Source: Acanthosepion lycidas (Eukaryota > Mollusca > Cephalopoda > Sepiida > Sepiidae). Taken from it: a stretch of DNA of 64,000 nt. A program made the position numbers and the translations under genes. The stretch lies in contig OZ010574.1 of assembly GCA_963932145.1 (NCBI GenBank), positions 81,696,365 to 81,760,364 of the forward strand, read 5' to 3'. Every line of letters begins with the position of its first letter. Position 1 is the first letter of the stretch. The notes under the pieces were generated by a model. The model was not told where the DNA came from. It did not search any database and worked only from the letters and a program-made list of their open reading frames with translations. Below, one piece after another: positions 35,115 to 46,981 of this stretch.

Positions 35115-35640
35115 ATGTTCCCTGTCTTTCAATACAAATACTATGAAGTGGAAAAATTATATTGAATCAATTGTTATGTCTACTGCTAAGAAACATGGTT
35201 CACTGTGTCAGGCTAGACCATTTTTCTCACCAGAATCTAATACATTTATTTGTAATATATGATCAGTTCTGATCTGGCATCCTGGCTTCAGTCACTTTCC
35301 CGATGTCATAACATAGCTTCCCTGTGCCTTTTCTATAAATATTTTCATGGTAATTGCTCTGATGATTATTCATCTGTGGTACTTTGAATTTATGAATTTA
35401 AGTGCAGTACTAGATTGGCAGTTAGGTTTCATCACTTTATAGTTGAAATAGCTAGATGTAACCATAAGTTCTATGCTAGCAGTTTCTTCTGTCACACTTC
35501 TCACTTGTGGAGCTCACTTTTGGCCTCTTACTTTTCAGTTAACTTTGCATTTAAATTTTTGAAGTTTCATGTCAATTGTTATCTTCTGTCTACTTCATTC
35601 TCATTCTTTTATTGTTCTCACTCCTTAATAATGGTTTTAT
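35115..35640 (+). pseudogene. CR1/Jockey-like LINE, ORF2 3' fragment
   Basis: The + strand reads NTMKWKNYIESIVMSTAKKH, SLCQARPFFSPES, LFYKYFHGNCSDD, STRLAVRFHHF, and NFAFKFLKFHVN at the end. This is the same block order as in the better copy at 37055-38352. Several stops and shifts are present. Confidence 0.82.
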
Positions 35641-37054
35641 CAAAATGGGAAATTAAAAAAAAGAAACTTATTTACTTAAATTTTAAATAAATTATTGCCC
35701 TATTGTAAGTGTATCCTGTAACAGATTGATTCTATCTTCTTTTAGACAGCTCCATTCCCATTTTCACATTTACTACATTACTTATATTGTATGACTTTAC
35801 TCAAGAAATTGAGTAATTTTGAACCAAAAACTTTGAATTTGAAATCTGTTTGCTGTATTCTCTTAGGGAATGTATTTCCAGTAGACATCATCCTCAGATA
35901 TTTTGGAAAAAAAACAAACACCATCACTCCTTTCTCTTTGTCTTCTCTTCTTTTTCACTCCCTGTTTCTCATTCTTTCACCTGTTTTAATTTCCAAATTC
36001 TCCAGTTTTTTCTCTCTTTCTTTTTCTTCTCTGGACCCATGTTTATCTTTCTATTTTTGTCATTTGAGTTCTATAGATTTTTCCCTCTCACTTGCAGGGT
36101 AATCTATGAATTCATACAGTCTGAGAATACAAAACCATAAATCATACATGATTTGGTCAAAGTGTTCATGATTATTTCCACTGTGGATCAACACCAAAAA
36201 TAGTACTAGTGTTAATAAATTTTTCATGGGGTTCAATTAGCAGAAATTTGACAAGAAGCTACACTAAGAATTCAATTTTGTTGTTTTGGTGCATGCCTTC
36301 TTATTAATTTATAATTAGTAATAAATCTGTTCAAAGCTGATTTATAGAAAAAGTATTGGTGTTAAAACTGGGTTACCTGTAAGATTTAGATGTTTAACAT
36401 GAACAAACAGACAGATCAAGTGAGTAGAAGTGATTGATTGTTAGTTGAATCTACATTGTATATTCTAAAATCCTTTTGAAAAGTTATTGCAAGTGTAGAG
36501 AGAATATTGTAAATTTTCATTCACTTAAAAGAGCAACGGATTCTGTATCTGCAGATAATTGAAAATTTAATCTAGCTTTAATTTTAGCTATTGACCAACA
36601 CCTTTGGCTGAAAAGCTAATTATTTACTTTGGCACTCCCACTGTTTACCATGTACTGTATCTTCATGTTTGAGTTTTATGCCTGCCAGTAATGCTTGCAT
36701 TAATTTCTCAACACCACTGTTCAACATGAGATGGAGTACCAGATTTTGTTCAAATAAATTCTAGGTCTAAAATTTACAAAATTCAATAGTTAAATCAATT
36801 TAAATTTTTTTTTTATAGAAATATTTTATTCAGTGATAAGAAAAGCAAAAGTTTATACTAGGTTTACACAGTGTTGGTGATAAAGTTAAACTACAATTAT
36901 AGTGTTATTTATTATTTTCTAATCACCAGAATTTGCTATGTTGCCATACATAGCATATATTAGAGGAAATGCAAGTTTTGATGTATTGTTTTCATAAATT
37001 CTCTTTGTGATCAAGGATTGTATCACCCACAGTTAGATAATATTTGTAATAAGT
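35641..37054. other. AT-rich intron-like DNA
   Basis: No gene was recognised. Overlapping frames at 35791-36140 are T/C-rich low-complexity shadows. Confidence 0.45.
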
Positions 37055-38352
37055 AATCAATACCGAAGTGGTTAACCACCTCACATCCCATAACCTGCTC
37101 TCAGACAAGCAATATGGTTTCCGCTTTGCCCGATCTACAGCTGATGTGCTTACGGCCATCACTGAAACTGTCTACCGAGCTCTTCAAAATAACGGGGAAG
37201 CCCGTGCCGTGGCACTAGACATCTCCAAAGCATTTGATAGGGTTTGGCATGCCGGCCTTCTTCGCAGACTCCAGGGTTATGGCATTACGGGTCGATTGTA
37301 TAACCTAATACAACTGTGAATTGAAGGTCGTTCTCAACACATTCTCATCCAGTTCCTATCCTACGAATGCAGGTGTTCCTCAAGGCTCCATCCTAGGCCC
37401 CACTCTATTCCTTATCTACATAAATGACCTTCCTGGCGCAATAACTTCCCAAGTTGGCATCTATGCGGATGACACCACAATTTACTCCTGCCTCAAAAAC
37501 AAATCTAGTGTCACTGACAAAACTCACCTGGCCGTGTGTCTCGAAAAGGACCTCCAATCAGTTGTGAACTGGGGCAAGAATTGGCTGGTCAACTTCAACG
37601 CTTCGAAGATAAAACTGCTCTCTATTAATCACCACAGAGATCCTTCCCTGCCCTCCATTAGAATGTCTGACGCTCAACTTCTTGAGAGCAACTCTCTGCG
37701 GCTTCTTGGTCTCACGTTGACTGCTGACCTGAGATGGAACAAATACATTGAGTCAATTGCTTCATCCACCACAAGGAAAGTTGGCTCCCTGTGCCACGCC
37801 AGGAAATTTTTCTCCCCGGAATCGATCATCCATATCTACAAATCAACAATTTGCCCTTGCATGGAGTATTGCTGAGGCGGATATGCAATGTAGTTGGCCC
37901 TGCTCTGGCATCTTGTCTACAGTCACTTTCTCACAGACGCGCCGTCACCTCCTTCTGTCTGTTCTACAAATACTTTCATGGTAATTGCTCTGAGGAGCTA
38001 CATTCGCTGGTTCCCAGTTGTCATGAGTTCAAGCACCCTACGAGGCTGGCATCCCGCTCTCATCCCTTCACTGTCAAAACTCCTAAATGTAGCCGTCTCT
38101 TCTACTCCAATAGCTTCATGTCTTGCACCTCCCGCCCTTCCCTATTCCTGTTTCCCTGAGAGCTATAATCTCCAGCTATTCAAGGGTAATGTCAATCGAC
38201 ATCTCCAGTTGCCTTGATCTATCCACTACCCTCCTCTTCATCCTTTCTTCTATCACTCCTATCTGACCTTGCTCTAAATTTTCTGTAACCCCTTGCATCC
38301 TAGTGGCTTCCCGCCTTGCTTGGGGTGAAATGCTTAAAAAAAAAAAAAAAAA
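37055..38352 (+). pseudogene. CR1/Jockey-like LINE, 5'-truncated, RT mostly intact
   Basis: The frame 37068-37319 holds the RT N-terminal blocks LSDKQYGFR, AVALDISKAFDRVWHAGL. After a stop, 37321-37875 has NAGVPQGSILGPTLFLIYIN, GIYADDTTIYS (YADD active site), LVNFNASKIKLLSINHH, LGLTL, and KSTICPCMEYC. The remainder shifts frame and ends RESYNLQLF-like (ESYNLQLFKGNVNRHLQLP, stop at about 38215). A 3' untranslated region ends in an A tail at 38336-38352. Little decay and the A tail suggest this is the youngest LINE here, truncated at about 37055. No target duplication was identified. Confidence 0.93.
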
Positions 38353-38359
38353 TTCCTTT

Positions 38360-40489
38360 ACTGGGTACTCCCTTCCCATGTTTGAGTTCATAGTCAGTGT
38401 ATAATGCATATTCAGTTATCTTAGATAAACATGCAAAACATGTGACAAATTGGACTCAAACTCTAATGGGTCTCATTGCACATGAATCTATTTAGATGAA
38501 AACTTGTTTCCAAAAAATGTTGGTGGAGACTAAAAGAAATGAAAGGGATTAAATGCTAGATGTTTAAGGATATTGATAATTAGAGACTTTAGAGTTTAAA
38601 TGTAAAAAAAAAACAAACAAGATTAGTTTTTCTGCACCAAATGCCAGTTGGTAAAAGCTTGTTATAGCTCAAGACCAGGGCATGCGTAGGTGTGAAAAGC
38701 ATGCTAAATTCCAGAAGATCTATCTTCCTGTCCATATCTCCTCTTTGCACCTATAGTGTTTACAGTCAGTAAAACCAGTGTAACTGGTCAGTTACTGAGT
38801 ATGCCAATATATAAAAATGTATAGGAAACACATTAAATTCATCCTTTTTTATATTTATCCAATAACGAAGATAAAAAATTCTGGTAATGGTGCTAACAAA
38901 GAGTATAAAGAAATTAGATAAGTTCTTTTCTATCTTTTCCAAATATTTACATACACAAGTTTGTTTTCGAGTTATGGTCAAGGAAGTAGTTTTTCCTTAT
39001 TGGAGTGAGTTTGTGCCTCATTGGATATTTTACATTTGTCAATTTATAACAGATTAGATTTAAACTTATAGTTAATAAAAATGCAGATTATATCTTATGG
39101 TTAGTAAAAATTAATATCTGTGGTGGGGGGAAAAAAAACAAAAACAAGTGAGCAAAAGTCGTTGGTAGTGAGTTCAATCCACACTGTCTACTTGAAGAAC
39201 ATTTTGAAAGGTTATAGCTAGTTGTTAGAAATTGTGAAACAATGATTCTTTTTTTCTCCTTTCATAAATGAGTTTTTTTTTTTTTTTTGCTTTTTTTTTT
39301 TTGAGATTTTGAAACTTCAATAGATTAGTGGTTAACTTTTTACACACTGTAGTCTATCACTTTTGCATTTTAAAAATAAATTTTCTTTTTTCTCTTCACT
39401 TCAGATATGCAGTTTGAAAATTGCTATACAAATGAAAATTTCGTTAACCCATTAATGCCCGACATAAAATCATGTATTAATTATAAAAATTAAAAATATT
39501 ATAAATTATAGGGTTTCTACCTATAACCTGTTAATATCTATTGTTTCAAAAATGGGACTGTAAGTATTAATGAGTCAAATTAGTTGAAACTTTAGGTCAT
39601 GCAATGGAGATGTATTTTTTTGTGATTAATTTCATCTTTTATTACCAGCCAATAAACTTTGTTGATTGTAATTCTTTATTCAGATGTTTATTCTCTCATC
39701 ACAACCAGTTCTCTTAAATGCTGACATTTTTTTTCTTAACTTCCTTAATAAAAATGTACATTTTTTTTTTTTCGTTTTTATATTTTTGTTTTTGTCCAAA
39801 ATAAGAAAAAAAAGGTTTCTGGAAATAACTGTCTATGGCAACTAACTAAATATTGTTTGCTGACTTATTAGTTGGGAAATTGTCTCTTAAAAATTTTTGA
39901 TAAAATTATTGTCATTATTGTTAGTTGTGTTAGGTGTATTGTCAGGAGATTGTCTATTGTCAAGCAAAAGAATGGGATCTTTGTTGCTACTAGCTTTATC
40001 TTCTAATGAGCCACTGTCTCTTATTTTTTTATTTTTTTTTTAAGAACTTTATCAGGGGATATTTTGATTGATTCTTTTCTTATACACTTATACATTGATT
40101 TATTACTTAGGTTAGAAAAGTATATCTACATTTCATCCCATCTATCACCATTCTCTCTCTCATATAGTTTATGAGGTCTGTCTGGGAAATATTTTGAATA
40201 TCTGGAAAACCAGTTCTGAAGTCTTGGTCTAAGTTAGAAACAAAAAGGGCTTATTATACATGTCTATGCTGCTCTTATATATTTTACAATGGTGTTCACT
40301 TTGTACAAGGCCCGAGAACAACTTGAGGTAGAGGGTTTGTTAAAAAAATTGATATATCAGCTCACTTCCACAACAAAATAAACAAATTGCAAGTTCAAAC
40401 TTGAAGATCCAAGTAACGTTCTCTTTTGTCACAGGGTTATAGAATAAGAGGCACAGTTTATGTGATGAAGACAATGGTTAACCTTAGAT
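38360..40489. other. AT-rich intron-like DNA
   Basis: T-rich runs occur at 39270-39300 and 39755-39775. No gene was recognised. A weak box-B-like GAGTTCAATCC at about 39170 is the only SINE hint. Confidence 0.45.
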
Positions 40490-42782
40490 TTGAATAGGTT
40501 AAGGTTGTAGTGATTAGAGAAGCATCCTCTTGAGAGTCAGTTCAAAAAAAAAGAAGTGGGTCCTGCAAAGAAGCTGCTCGAGTGGAGTTTACATCTCACC
40601 AGTGTAATACAAAGAGAATGAGGGTGGTATGGTGGGTCTTACTTGTGATGGGAAGAACTGGTAGAATTAAGGGATGTAGTTCATCTGGACACTTTTCGTG
40701 GAATTAGTGATAGAGCAGTGTTTTGTCAGTGTGAAAGGGGCTGTAGAGTGGAAAATAATTCGTCGCCCACAAGGGTGCAGATATGCTTTTGGACCCTATC
40801 AAGACTGGAAAGTGAAGACAAGCAGTTCCTACCCATATATGGCAACAGTACTCCATTTTAGGCCTGATCTGACTCTTGTAAAGAGGAGTCAGGTCCTTAC
40901 TGGAGAGGTGAAGGGAACTGACCTTTTTTCCAGCATCTTTAGCAACCATATGTAAAGAGTTACACTTAAGGTCTGGATCATATGTTACTCTTAATGTCTG
41001 GGTTGGGTTTGTACCAATAGGTGCTCAAGGCACAAAGACTTTGTGAGGGAATTCACTGTGATTTGTGATACTTTTAGGTCTGACCAGTAATGATAGAATG
41101 TAACTACATTGATTTTTGATTTATTGAGTGTGACCAGTCAGTTTTTTCTCCACTGAACTGTTAGAACTAGGTCAGAGGAGAAATCAGCTGCCAATCTCTG
41201 GTCATCTAGAGTTTTTGAGGTGCATCCATATATTATTGTATCATCAGAATAGATATTCGCAAATGAGCGGAGTATACTCTTAGGCAGATCATTTATATAA
41301 AGCAGAAAAAGGTTAGTTGGAGAAATAATACCAGGGGAATGCACGTGTTTGCTAGGGCTTCAGAGAAAACTGAAGCTAGAGAAGTTGTGTAGTAATCTTT
41401 TCTGCCACACAAAGGCTTTTGAAATATCTAATCTGATAGTCCTTGGGATATATTTGTTGTCTAGTGACTCACTGATTCTGTGAGTAATGGTAGTTTGTAC
41501 ATCAGCAGAGGATTGGACCAATTGAAACCCATACTACTTGTCACTCAATAGGTTCTTCCTATTTAGATAACCTTCTTGATGATTACAGTCTCAAAAAGCT
41601 TACTAATGATACTAAGGAGAATGGTGGATCTGTACTGAGAGGGAATGAATGCTCACCTGCCTTCTTGAAAACTGGCATACACTTGACACCTTCCGTATAC
41701 TTGGAAAGGCTTTTTCATTCATGTAGCAGTTAAATAATTTGATGGTGGGGATAATTCCAGGTTGATATTAAGGACAACAACTAGGTTTTTGTCTGCGCCA
41801 GTGGCTTTCTTGGAGTCAAGACATTTGATAAATCTTGAGACTTCATGGGCTGTAACAAAAATACTACTGAGATTGTGATCAGTGAGATGGTGAAAGTCGG
41901 GAAGGGAAGGGCCAATAACATGTCACATTCAGTTAGCGGCAAAGATTAAGGCAAAGAGCTTCACCTAACTTGACGCAGATGAGATGACTTTGGGGCTATT
42001 TATAATATGGATTTTTTCTTGAATGGAGAGCTTTATACCACCCCACAAAAAAAAAAAATTCCAGCAAAATCTGAAAACTAGTCCTGGTTCACTCTTGAAT
42101 ACGCTGCAGCTATAGCACATCACATCCACTATTACAAAATTTATCACAATAAGCAGTGTAGCTGCATTCCAAACTGCCTATAATAACTGCAAAGAAGTTT
42201 TAGAAAATGCAAATTGTAGCTATGCACAAGTGGTCCAGGCCATTGAATAGAAGAAGGTTGAGACGAGGTGCTGGTGTCATGTAAAATCAAAAGCTGTCCT
42301 AGTCTGCCTTCATGTAGCAAAAATTGTTCTATGGAAAGGCATATCAAATAATGCCTTTGGTTTGGCATCAACTTGGAATATTGACTAGAAGATACTCTGA
42401 TAAGCGGGGTGGGTGTGAGGGGGGCGTTTGTGAAACTTCCACAAAGCATTTTTTTCAGAGTAGGATGTAAGGAAGAGGTCAAGGAGGTTCACCTGATATC
42501 CTGTCACATCAGGAAAGCAGATGTTCTTCACTGATCTGTGTTAGTTCATAGGCAATAGAGAAGTCTCTGCAGTATGTCTTCATGAGTTTTGTTTGAATGG
42601 ACTAACTACTCTTTGTGGTGAATATTAAAGTCACAACAAATATGAAAAGCTCACTGAGGCAAATTCGGTAAAGATATTCACAATCCTCCTCAGATTTCCT
42701 GTATTTGGTCAAAAAAATTAGTGCCCTGAGGATGGTAAAGAGTGAAAATGAATGTGGCACTATGGATAAGTGCCACATGGAA

Positions 42783-42800
<18 letters not shown>
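40490..42800 (-). pseudogene. CR1/Jockey-like LINE ORF2, nearly full, heavily decayed
   Basis: In minus sense from about 42790 the endonuclease tail reads TNFFDQIQEI and ICCDFNIHHKEWLVHSN-like blocks, then DVTGYQVNLLDLFLTS. A linker follows with KAPLAQTK-type decayed RT start blocks near 41800. The RT has SPTNLFLLYINDLP, IYSDDTIIYG (active site YSDD, with A to S) and LAADFSSDL at 41138-41344. The downstream part 40704-40949 has LTPLYKSQIRPKMEYCCHIW. It ends near 40500 with a shifted FFxxPTS block. Stops are frequent. Confidence 0.85.

Positions 42801-42814
<14 letters not shown>
42785..42814. repeat. (TA)n microsatellite
   Basis: Uninterrupted TA run. Confidence 0.96.
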
Positions 42815-42817
<3 letters not shown>

Positions 42818-42964
42818 TGAAAACCTGTCCTTAATTTAGGTGACAAGCTTATTAGCTGTTAGGGGGTAATTTATTAATACCAGTTTCAGATACGGAGTTC
42901 CAGCTATGGAAAGTTGGAATGTAGCCCTCTTATATTGGTTTAGGATATGGTGAACTTGGAATTT

Positions 42965-43895
42965 ACTATTTACATTGTTCGGTTCGAATCTACACAATGT
43001 TTTGGCCATTGTATGCTCTGATCTTTTTCACATTGTAATTTTGAACATGCTAGTTCCGCATGTCATGCCTCTTCTGGATTATCTCCCTTTTTTTGTTCAC
43101 TACTGCAGTATTGAACTCACAACTCTTTGGATAAACCAACACTTTTATCCCCTGGGCCATGTGGCTTCGAGGACATCAATGTATGAATTTTTCTCTAGTA
43201 TTCTGTATTACAGGTTCTTATATTGTAATCATTTCTATACTTGGCTGGCTTAGAAGATTTTTGTTGCCTACCATATGTGTTGATTCCTCAAGTTTTTGTA
43301 TTTTCCAGTTATGTTCTTTGTCTATTATTTCGATCTCATCTTACAGTGGGCTGTGATCTCCCTTTTCCCTCCATATATGGTCAGCTATGCCTGATTTTTT
43401 TTTTTTTTTTATTTCTCCTGGTGTTATTGCTTTACAATGTTCTTGCAGTCTTTACTTTAAGTAGGTGGTGGGGCTGGGGGGGTTGTTTGTTTGTCTTTTA
43501 TATTTCTTACCACAGCTGTACAGGATGGTGTACACACAGTCTCTAGTCATGTTTTCCTCTATGGGTTGGGGGCAGTCTTACTTGGAAGAGGTGTCTGCAA
43601 AGTGTTGAGTCATTTTTGAAGGTTGTCCTGATATTATATGGACAACATATCTTTGATATTTTCTCCGATAATGCCTTCACACAAAGGTAGGCCAACTGAA
43701 GCTGTTTTCTAAGTGTTGTTATCCTCTTGTACCCCTCTGTCCCAGTCAGAGTTGCTGCCATGTATCCAGTGTAGTAGTTAGATTCATAGTACCTTACAAT
43801 CACCTGAAGAAGGCCAGAGCATATAATGGCCAAAATGTTGTGAATATGGCAATAAAGAGGAGGACAACAGTCCAAATAATGTAAATAATTACAAT
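42965..43895. mobile_element. Element with about 100-bp terminal inverted repeats
   Basis: The right end (43801-43890) reads CACCTGAAGAAGGCCAGAGC, then ATGGCCAAAATGTTGTG, GGACAACAGTCC and AATGTAAAT. The left end (42965-43022) is its complement with an internal loss (ACTATTTACATTGTTCGG, ACAATGTTTTGGCCAT, GTATGCTCTG). The same end sequence forms the inverted repeat at 48995-49200. CTGAAGA with a GGCCA/TGGCC stem then AAAA looks like a degraded hammerhead box, but no valid cleavage triplet follows. The interior includes a tRNA-like segment (43095-43165). Confidence 0.7.
43095..43165 (-). mobile_element. tRNA-like SINE head
   Basis: On the minus strand GCCACATGGCCCAGGGGATA and GTGTTGG, followed by GTTGTGAGTTCAATACTG, give box A and box B style blocks at about tRNA spacing. 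The A-box region and anticodon-arm-like stretch are clear. No SINE body is confirmed beyond it. Confidence 0.6.
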
Positions 43896-44832
43896 ATCCT
43901 ATCTTGGAAACGGATAGGAGACAGATACAGGAATTTACTTTTTTCTTTTTGGTTGTATTTGAGAATTTTATTCAATTTAGTTTTGTTCATGTGCTGATAG
44001 CAGTGTATTTCAGTGAAACTAAGTAATGAGACAGTCACACTAACAGTAGATGCATGCATCAATTACCTGCATGGAATTGTTCAGAGATACACCTGTAACA
44101 GTACCCTTCATCATCAAATTGAGAGGCCTCACTGGAGATTACTGCATAGTCCAGAACCCATTTAGAAAATCAAAGTACAATAACCCCAATATTATACACC
44201 TTCTGATAGGATAGCCTCCTTTGAAATTACTCAAAGTTTCAGATCACTGACTATCAGGTGGATAAAGCCAAGAAAATGTTTACTTCTAACATCCTTAATG
44301 TACCTGATGATGTCATGGTAAGTGGAAGTCAGGCTAGAGGCATGTATGCCTATTGTCCTATTCAAGTAAACTATTCTCAACAGTCCATTTGATTTGATCT
44401 ATATGTTATAGATACTGCATGATTTTCAGCTGCTATCTTTATGAGGTCTTGATCTTGGCCATCCAGAACCTCATCTACTTGTATAGGAATGTTCATTTGA
44501 TCACTGTTACCACTGGTGAAATACCAATGCTCTAAAATAACCATCTGGCCTTTTGAAGGCTTACAATCCATGTTCCCCAGATACACAAATGGCTGTAAAT
44601 TGAAGAAAAAGAGTGTTTCTGGCATGATCTAAAATTCTGAGATGGATAAAGCATTGGTATATCTATATCTAAAAAGAAGGCTGAAGACTTTGTGAAAATT
44701 TTATCAGAATGTCAGTATGCATATTCTAAACCCACAGGTCAAAATTGGCATCGGTCATCAAGATGTTGTAATTTTATTTTTCATCAGTACATGCATTCTT
44801 ATAATGTAGACTGATATATTTGAGTGTGTTTT

Positions 44833-44906
<74 letters not shown>

Positions 44907-45179
44907 CATTGAACCCATGGGAAGGTAATAAAGCCAGTGAGACACAGGGGGTTATTGGAGTGAAAGAATATAAGAAAAACTATAAGAAAAGCAAGAACAA
45001 TAAAAGAACAGAAATTAAGAAGATAACTATAGACATTGCATTTCAATTTTTCAAGATCAAACTTGACTGTAAATCAATGAGCCTGAATAAAGTTCTATAA
45101 ATGTGAAATGCAAGAAAAGAAATTTTTGGGACAGAACTTATGTTGACATCTAGCCATTTCAGCTGTAAAATGTTGAGAC
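43896..45179. other. Non-coding DNA with one unexplained frame and a microsatellite
   Basis: A minus-strand frame 44377-44625 (82 codons, with the stretch FVYLGNMDCKPSKGQMVILE) is of mixed composition, unlike the low-complexity shadows nearby, but I do not recognise it. A CT/TA microsatellite occupies 44832-44904. Confidence 0.4.
44832..44904. repeat. (CT)n(TA)n microsatellite
   Basis: CT repeats to about 44855, then TA repeats. Confidence 0.97.
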
Positions 45180-46009
45180 CTTGCTGCCAATCTAGTACTC
45201 TGCTTAAAGCCTAGGTATCATAGTGGAAAGTTCATCAGCACAATTACCATAAATATATTTATAGAAAAAGCACATTATCGCATCAAGGATTTCTAAATAT
45301 ACAGCAGGAACACCATACCATATGTGACAGCAGTATTGAAAGCATAGATTAATTTTTTGACTAAGATATAAGATAGATTCATGCAAGAAAATAGCACAAT
45401 GCAGTGAACCAACTTTCTTTACTACAGACCTAGCAATTGATTCAATATAATCTTTCCACTTCATGTCCGTGGAAAACATTAGAAGGCATAATGAGTTTCA
45501 CTCCTGGAAGTTAGCATCAGGTAGGAAGTATTTTCTCAGATGATTAATAGAGAGCAGTTCCATTTTGGAGGCATTAAAATTAACAAAATATTTCTTGTTC
45601 CAATTAACAGCAAAATGTATTTTAAGATCAGCTGCCAATTTAACCATATTGAACTGATCAGACATACTGTTAAGACCAGAGTAAATAATTATACCAAGTG
45701 TAAATACCAAGCTGAGAACTGATGCCCTCAAGAAAGTCATTTATGAAAATTAGGAACACTTTACCTCCAAAGATAGAGCCCTGGGGAATGCCTGTGTTAA
45801 TGAAAAAAAAATCTAGAAGAGTGGCCATTTAAGACCACTTTCATTTTAAGATTTGAAAAAATGACTGAAATGGTTAAAAAATTAATCCTGAAATACAATA
45901 ACCTTTTAACTGATGAAAAAGACCAGTATGCCAAACCCCTATCAAATATCCAAAGCAACAGCCCAAGATTCATACTTCTTATCTAAAGCTTGATAGACTC
46001 TTTCAGTAA

Positions 46010-46076
<67 letters not shown>

Positions 46077-46420
46077 GACCTAGAGAAGCAAATGTCATAT
46101 TGCTTATCTGAAAGAAAACTCAGTGAGGCTAATAGGGTGATAGGAGATAGTTCACCTAAGTTCTTAAGACTGGAACTACTACTCAGGAGGATTTCCAACA
46201 GGCAGAGAAACCAGAAGCAGCAAATCATTTATTGTAAACATTAGAAAGAACAGGAGCCAGTTCAGGAGCACATTTCTTAAGAACTATTGCAGGAATACCA
46301 TTTAAGTCCACATGCTTTGTGGGGATCCAGTTTAGAGATTATATGAATTGGGATCAAATATGAATTAAAATCTGACAGGATAATAGAATAAGGAACAAAT
46401 ATGAAATGTTCATAAATTTA
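45180..46420 (-). pseudogene. CR1/Jockey-like LINE ORF2, split by a microsatellite
   Basis: In minus sense from 46350: LNGIPAIVLKKCAPELAPVL-like block, then LSDKQYDICFSRST, then a TA run (46014-46073), then FDRGLAYWSF and KMKVVLNGHSSRF. A decayed RT core with FINDFLEGISSQLGIY follows (active-site YADD degraded to a YTWY-like sequence). Then come FVNFNASKMELLSINH, and FSTDMKWKDYIESIARSVVK with CCHIWYGVPAVYLEILD (45204-45479). Order and wording match the copy at 37055-38352. Confidence 0.88.
46014..46073. repeat. (TA)n microsatellite inside a LINE frame
   Basis: A perfect TA run interrupts the LINE frame after the FSRST block. Confidence 0.97.
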
Positions 46421-46543
46421 ACATATTAGGCTTTCTGCTCTATATTTCAGTTTCTGATGAGACTTAAATAAAAGCAAAACATGTCAAATGTAAATATTAC
46501 GTATTTGTTCTTTTTATTTTTTTTTTTTTATCTTCAACAAAGT

Positions 46544-46981
46544 CTAATTAAATTCAACTGACCAGGTTCTTCTGTTTAATTTTCTGTTGCATTTTTCCAT
46601 ATTTTGAATAAGATGTTTGATATCCAGATAAAATTGTGGATAAAATGTCCAAGTTCTGCTGCTTTTGTTGAAGTACTCCCAAGTATTTCTCTCATTATAA
46701 ATAATCCTGTGCATACTGTCACTGCGGTAGGCAAGAATACAAAAGTTCATTACATTCTGGTATTTTATAAAGAGCTGAGAATTTTGAATCATTACAAAGT
46801 GATTTGGTAATAACTGATAGTTGACGAAAGCAACAGAACAAACATCAAGTTTCAAGTGTTTATCTACAATTTCAAGATATATATCTGATATAAAACATCT
46901 TGCTTGAAAACTGGAAGAATACAATAAAAAATAAAACATTTTTGATGACCTTGTTTGGATGAATACTTGCTGCCTACACAT
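46544..46981 (-). CDS. Unrecognised 145-codon frame
   Basis: An open frame with ATG at 46981, mixed composition (hydrophobic, aromatic and polar residues), and no signal peptide, repeat or motif I can name. It lies beside the LINE at 45180-46420 but does not read as part of it. In DNA this AT-rich a frame of this length is uncommon but can occur by chance, so the coding status is doubtful. Confidence 0.15.
   Translation of the reverse strand: MCRQQVFIQTRSSKMFYFLLYSSSFQARCFISDIYLEIVDKHLKLDVCSVAFVNYQLLPNHFVMIQNSQLFIKYQNVMNFCILAYRSDSMHRIIYNERNTWEYFNKSSRTWTFYPQFYLDIKHLIQNMEKCNRKLNRRTWSVEFN

Noticed and set aside
43804..43835. CTGAAGA, stem, AAAA as a working hammerhead ribozyme
   Set aside because: The GAAA box is AAAA, an extra base precedes stem II, and the base after the candidate stem III is G, which is not a valid cleavage residue. 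Kept only as a hammerhead-like end motif.
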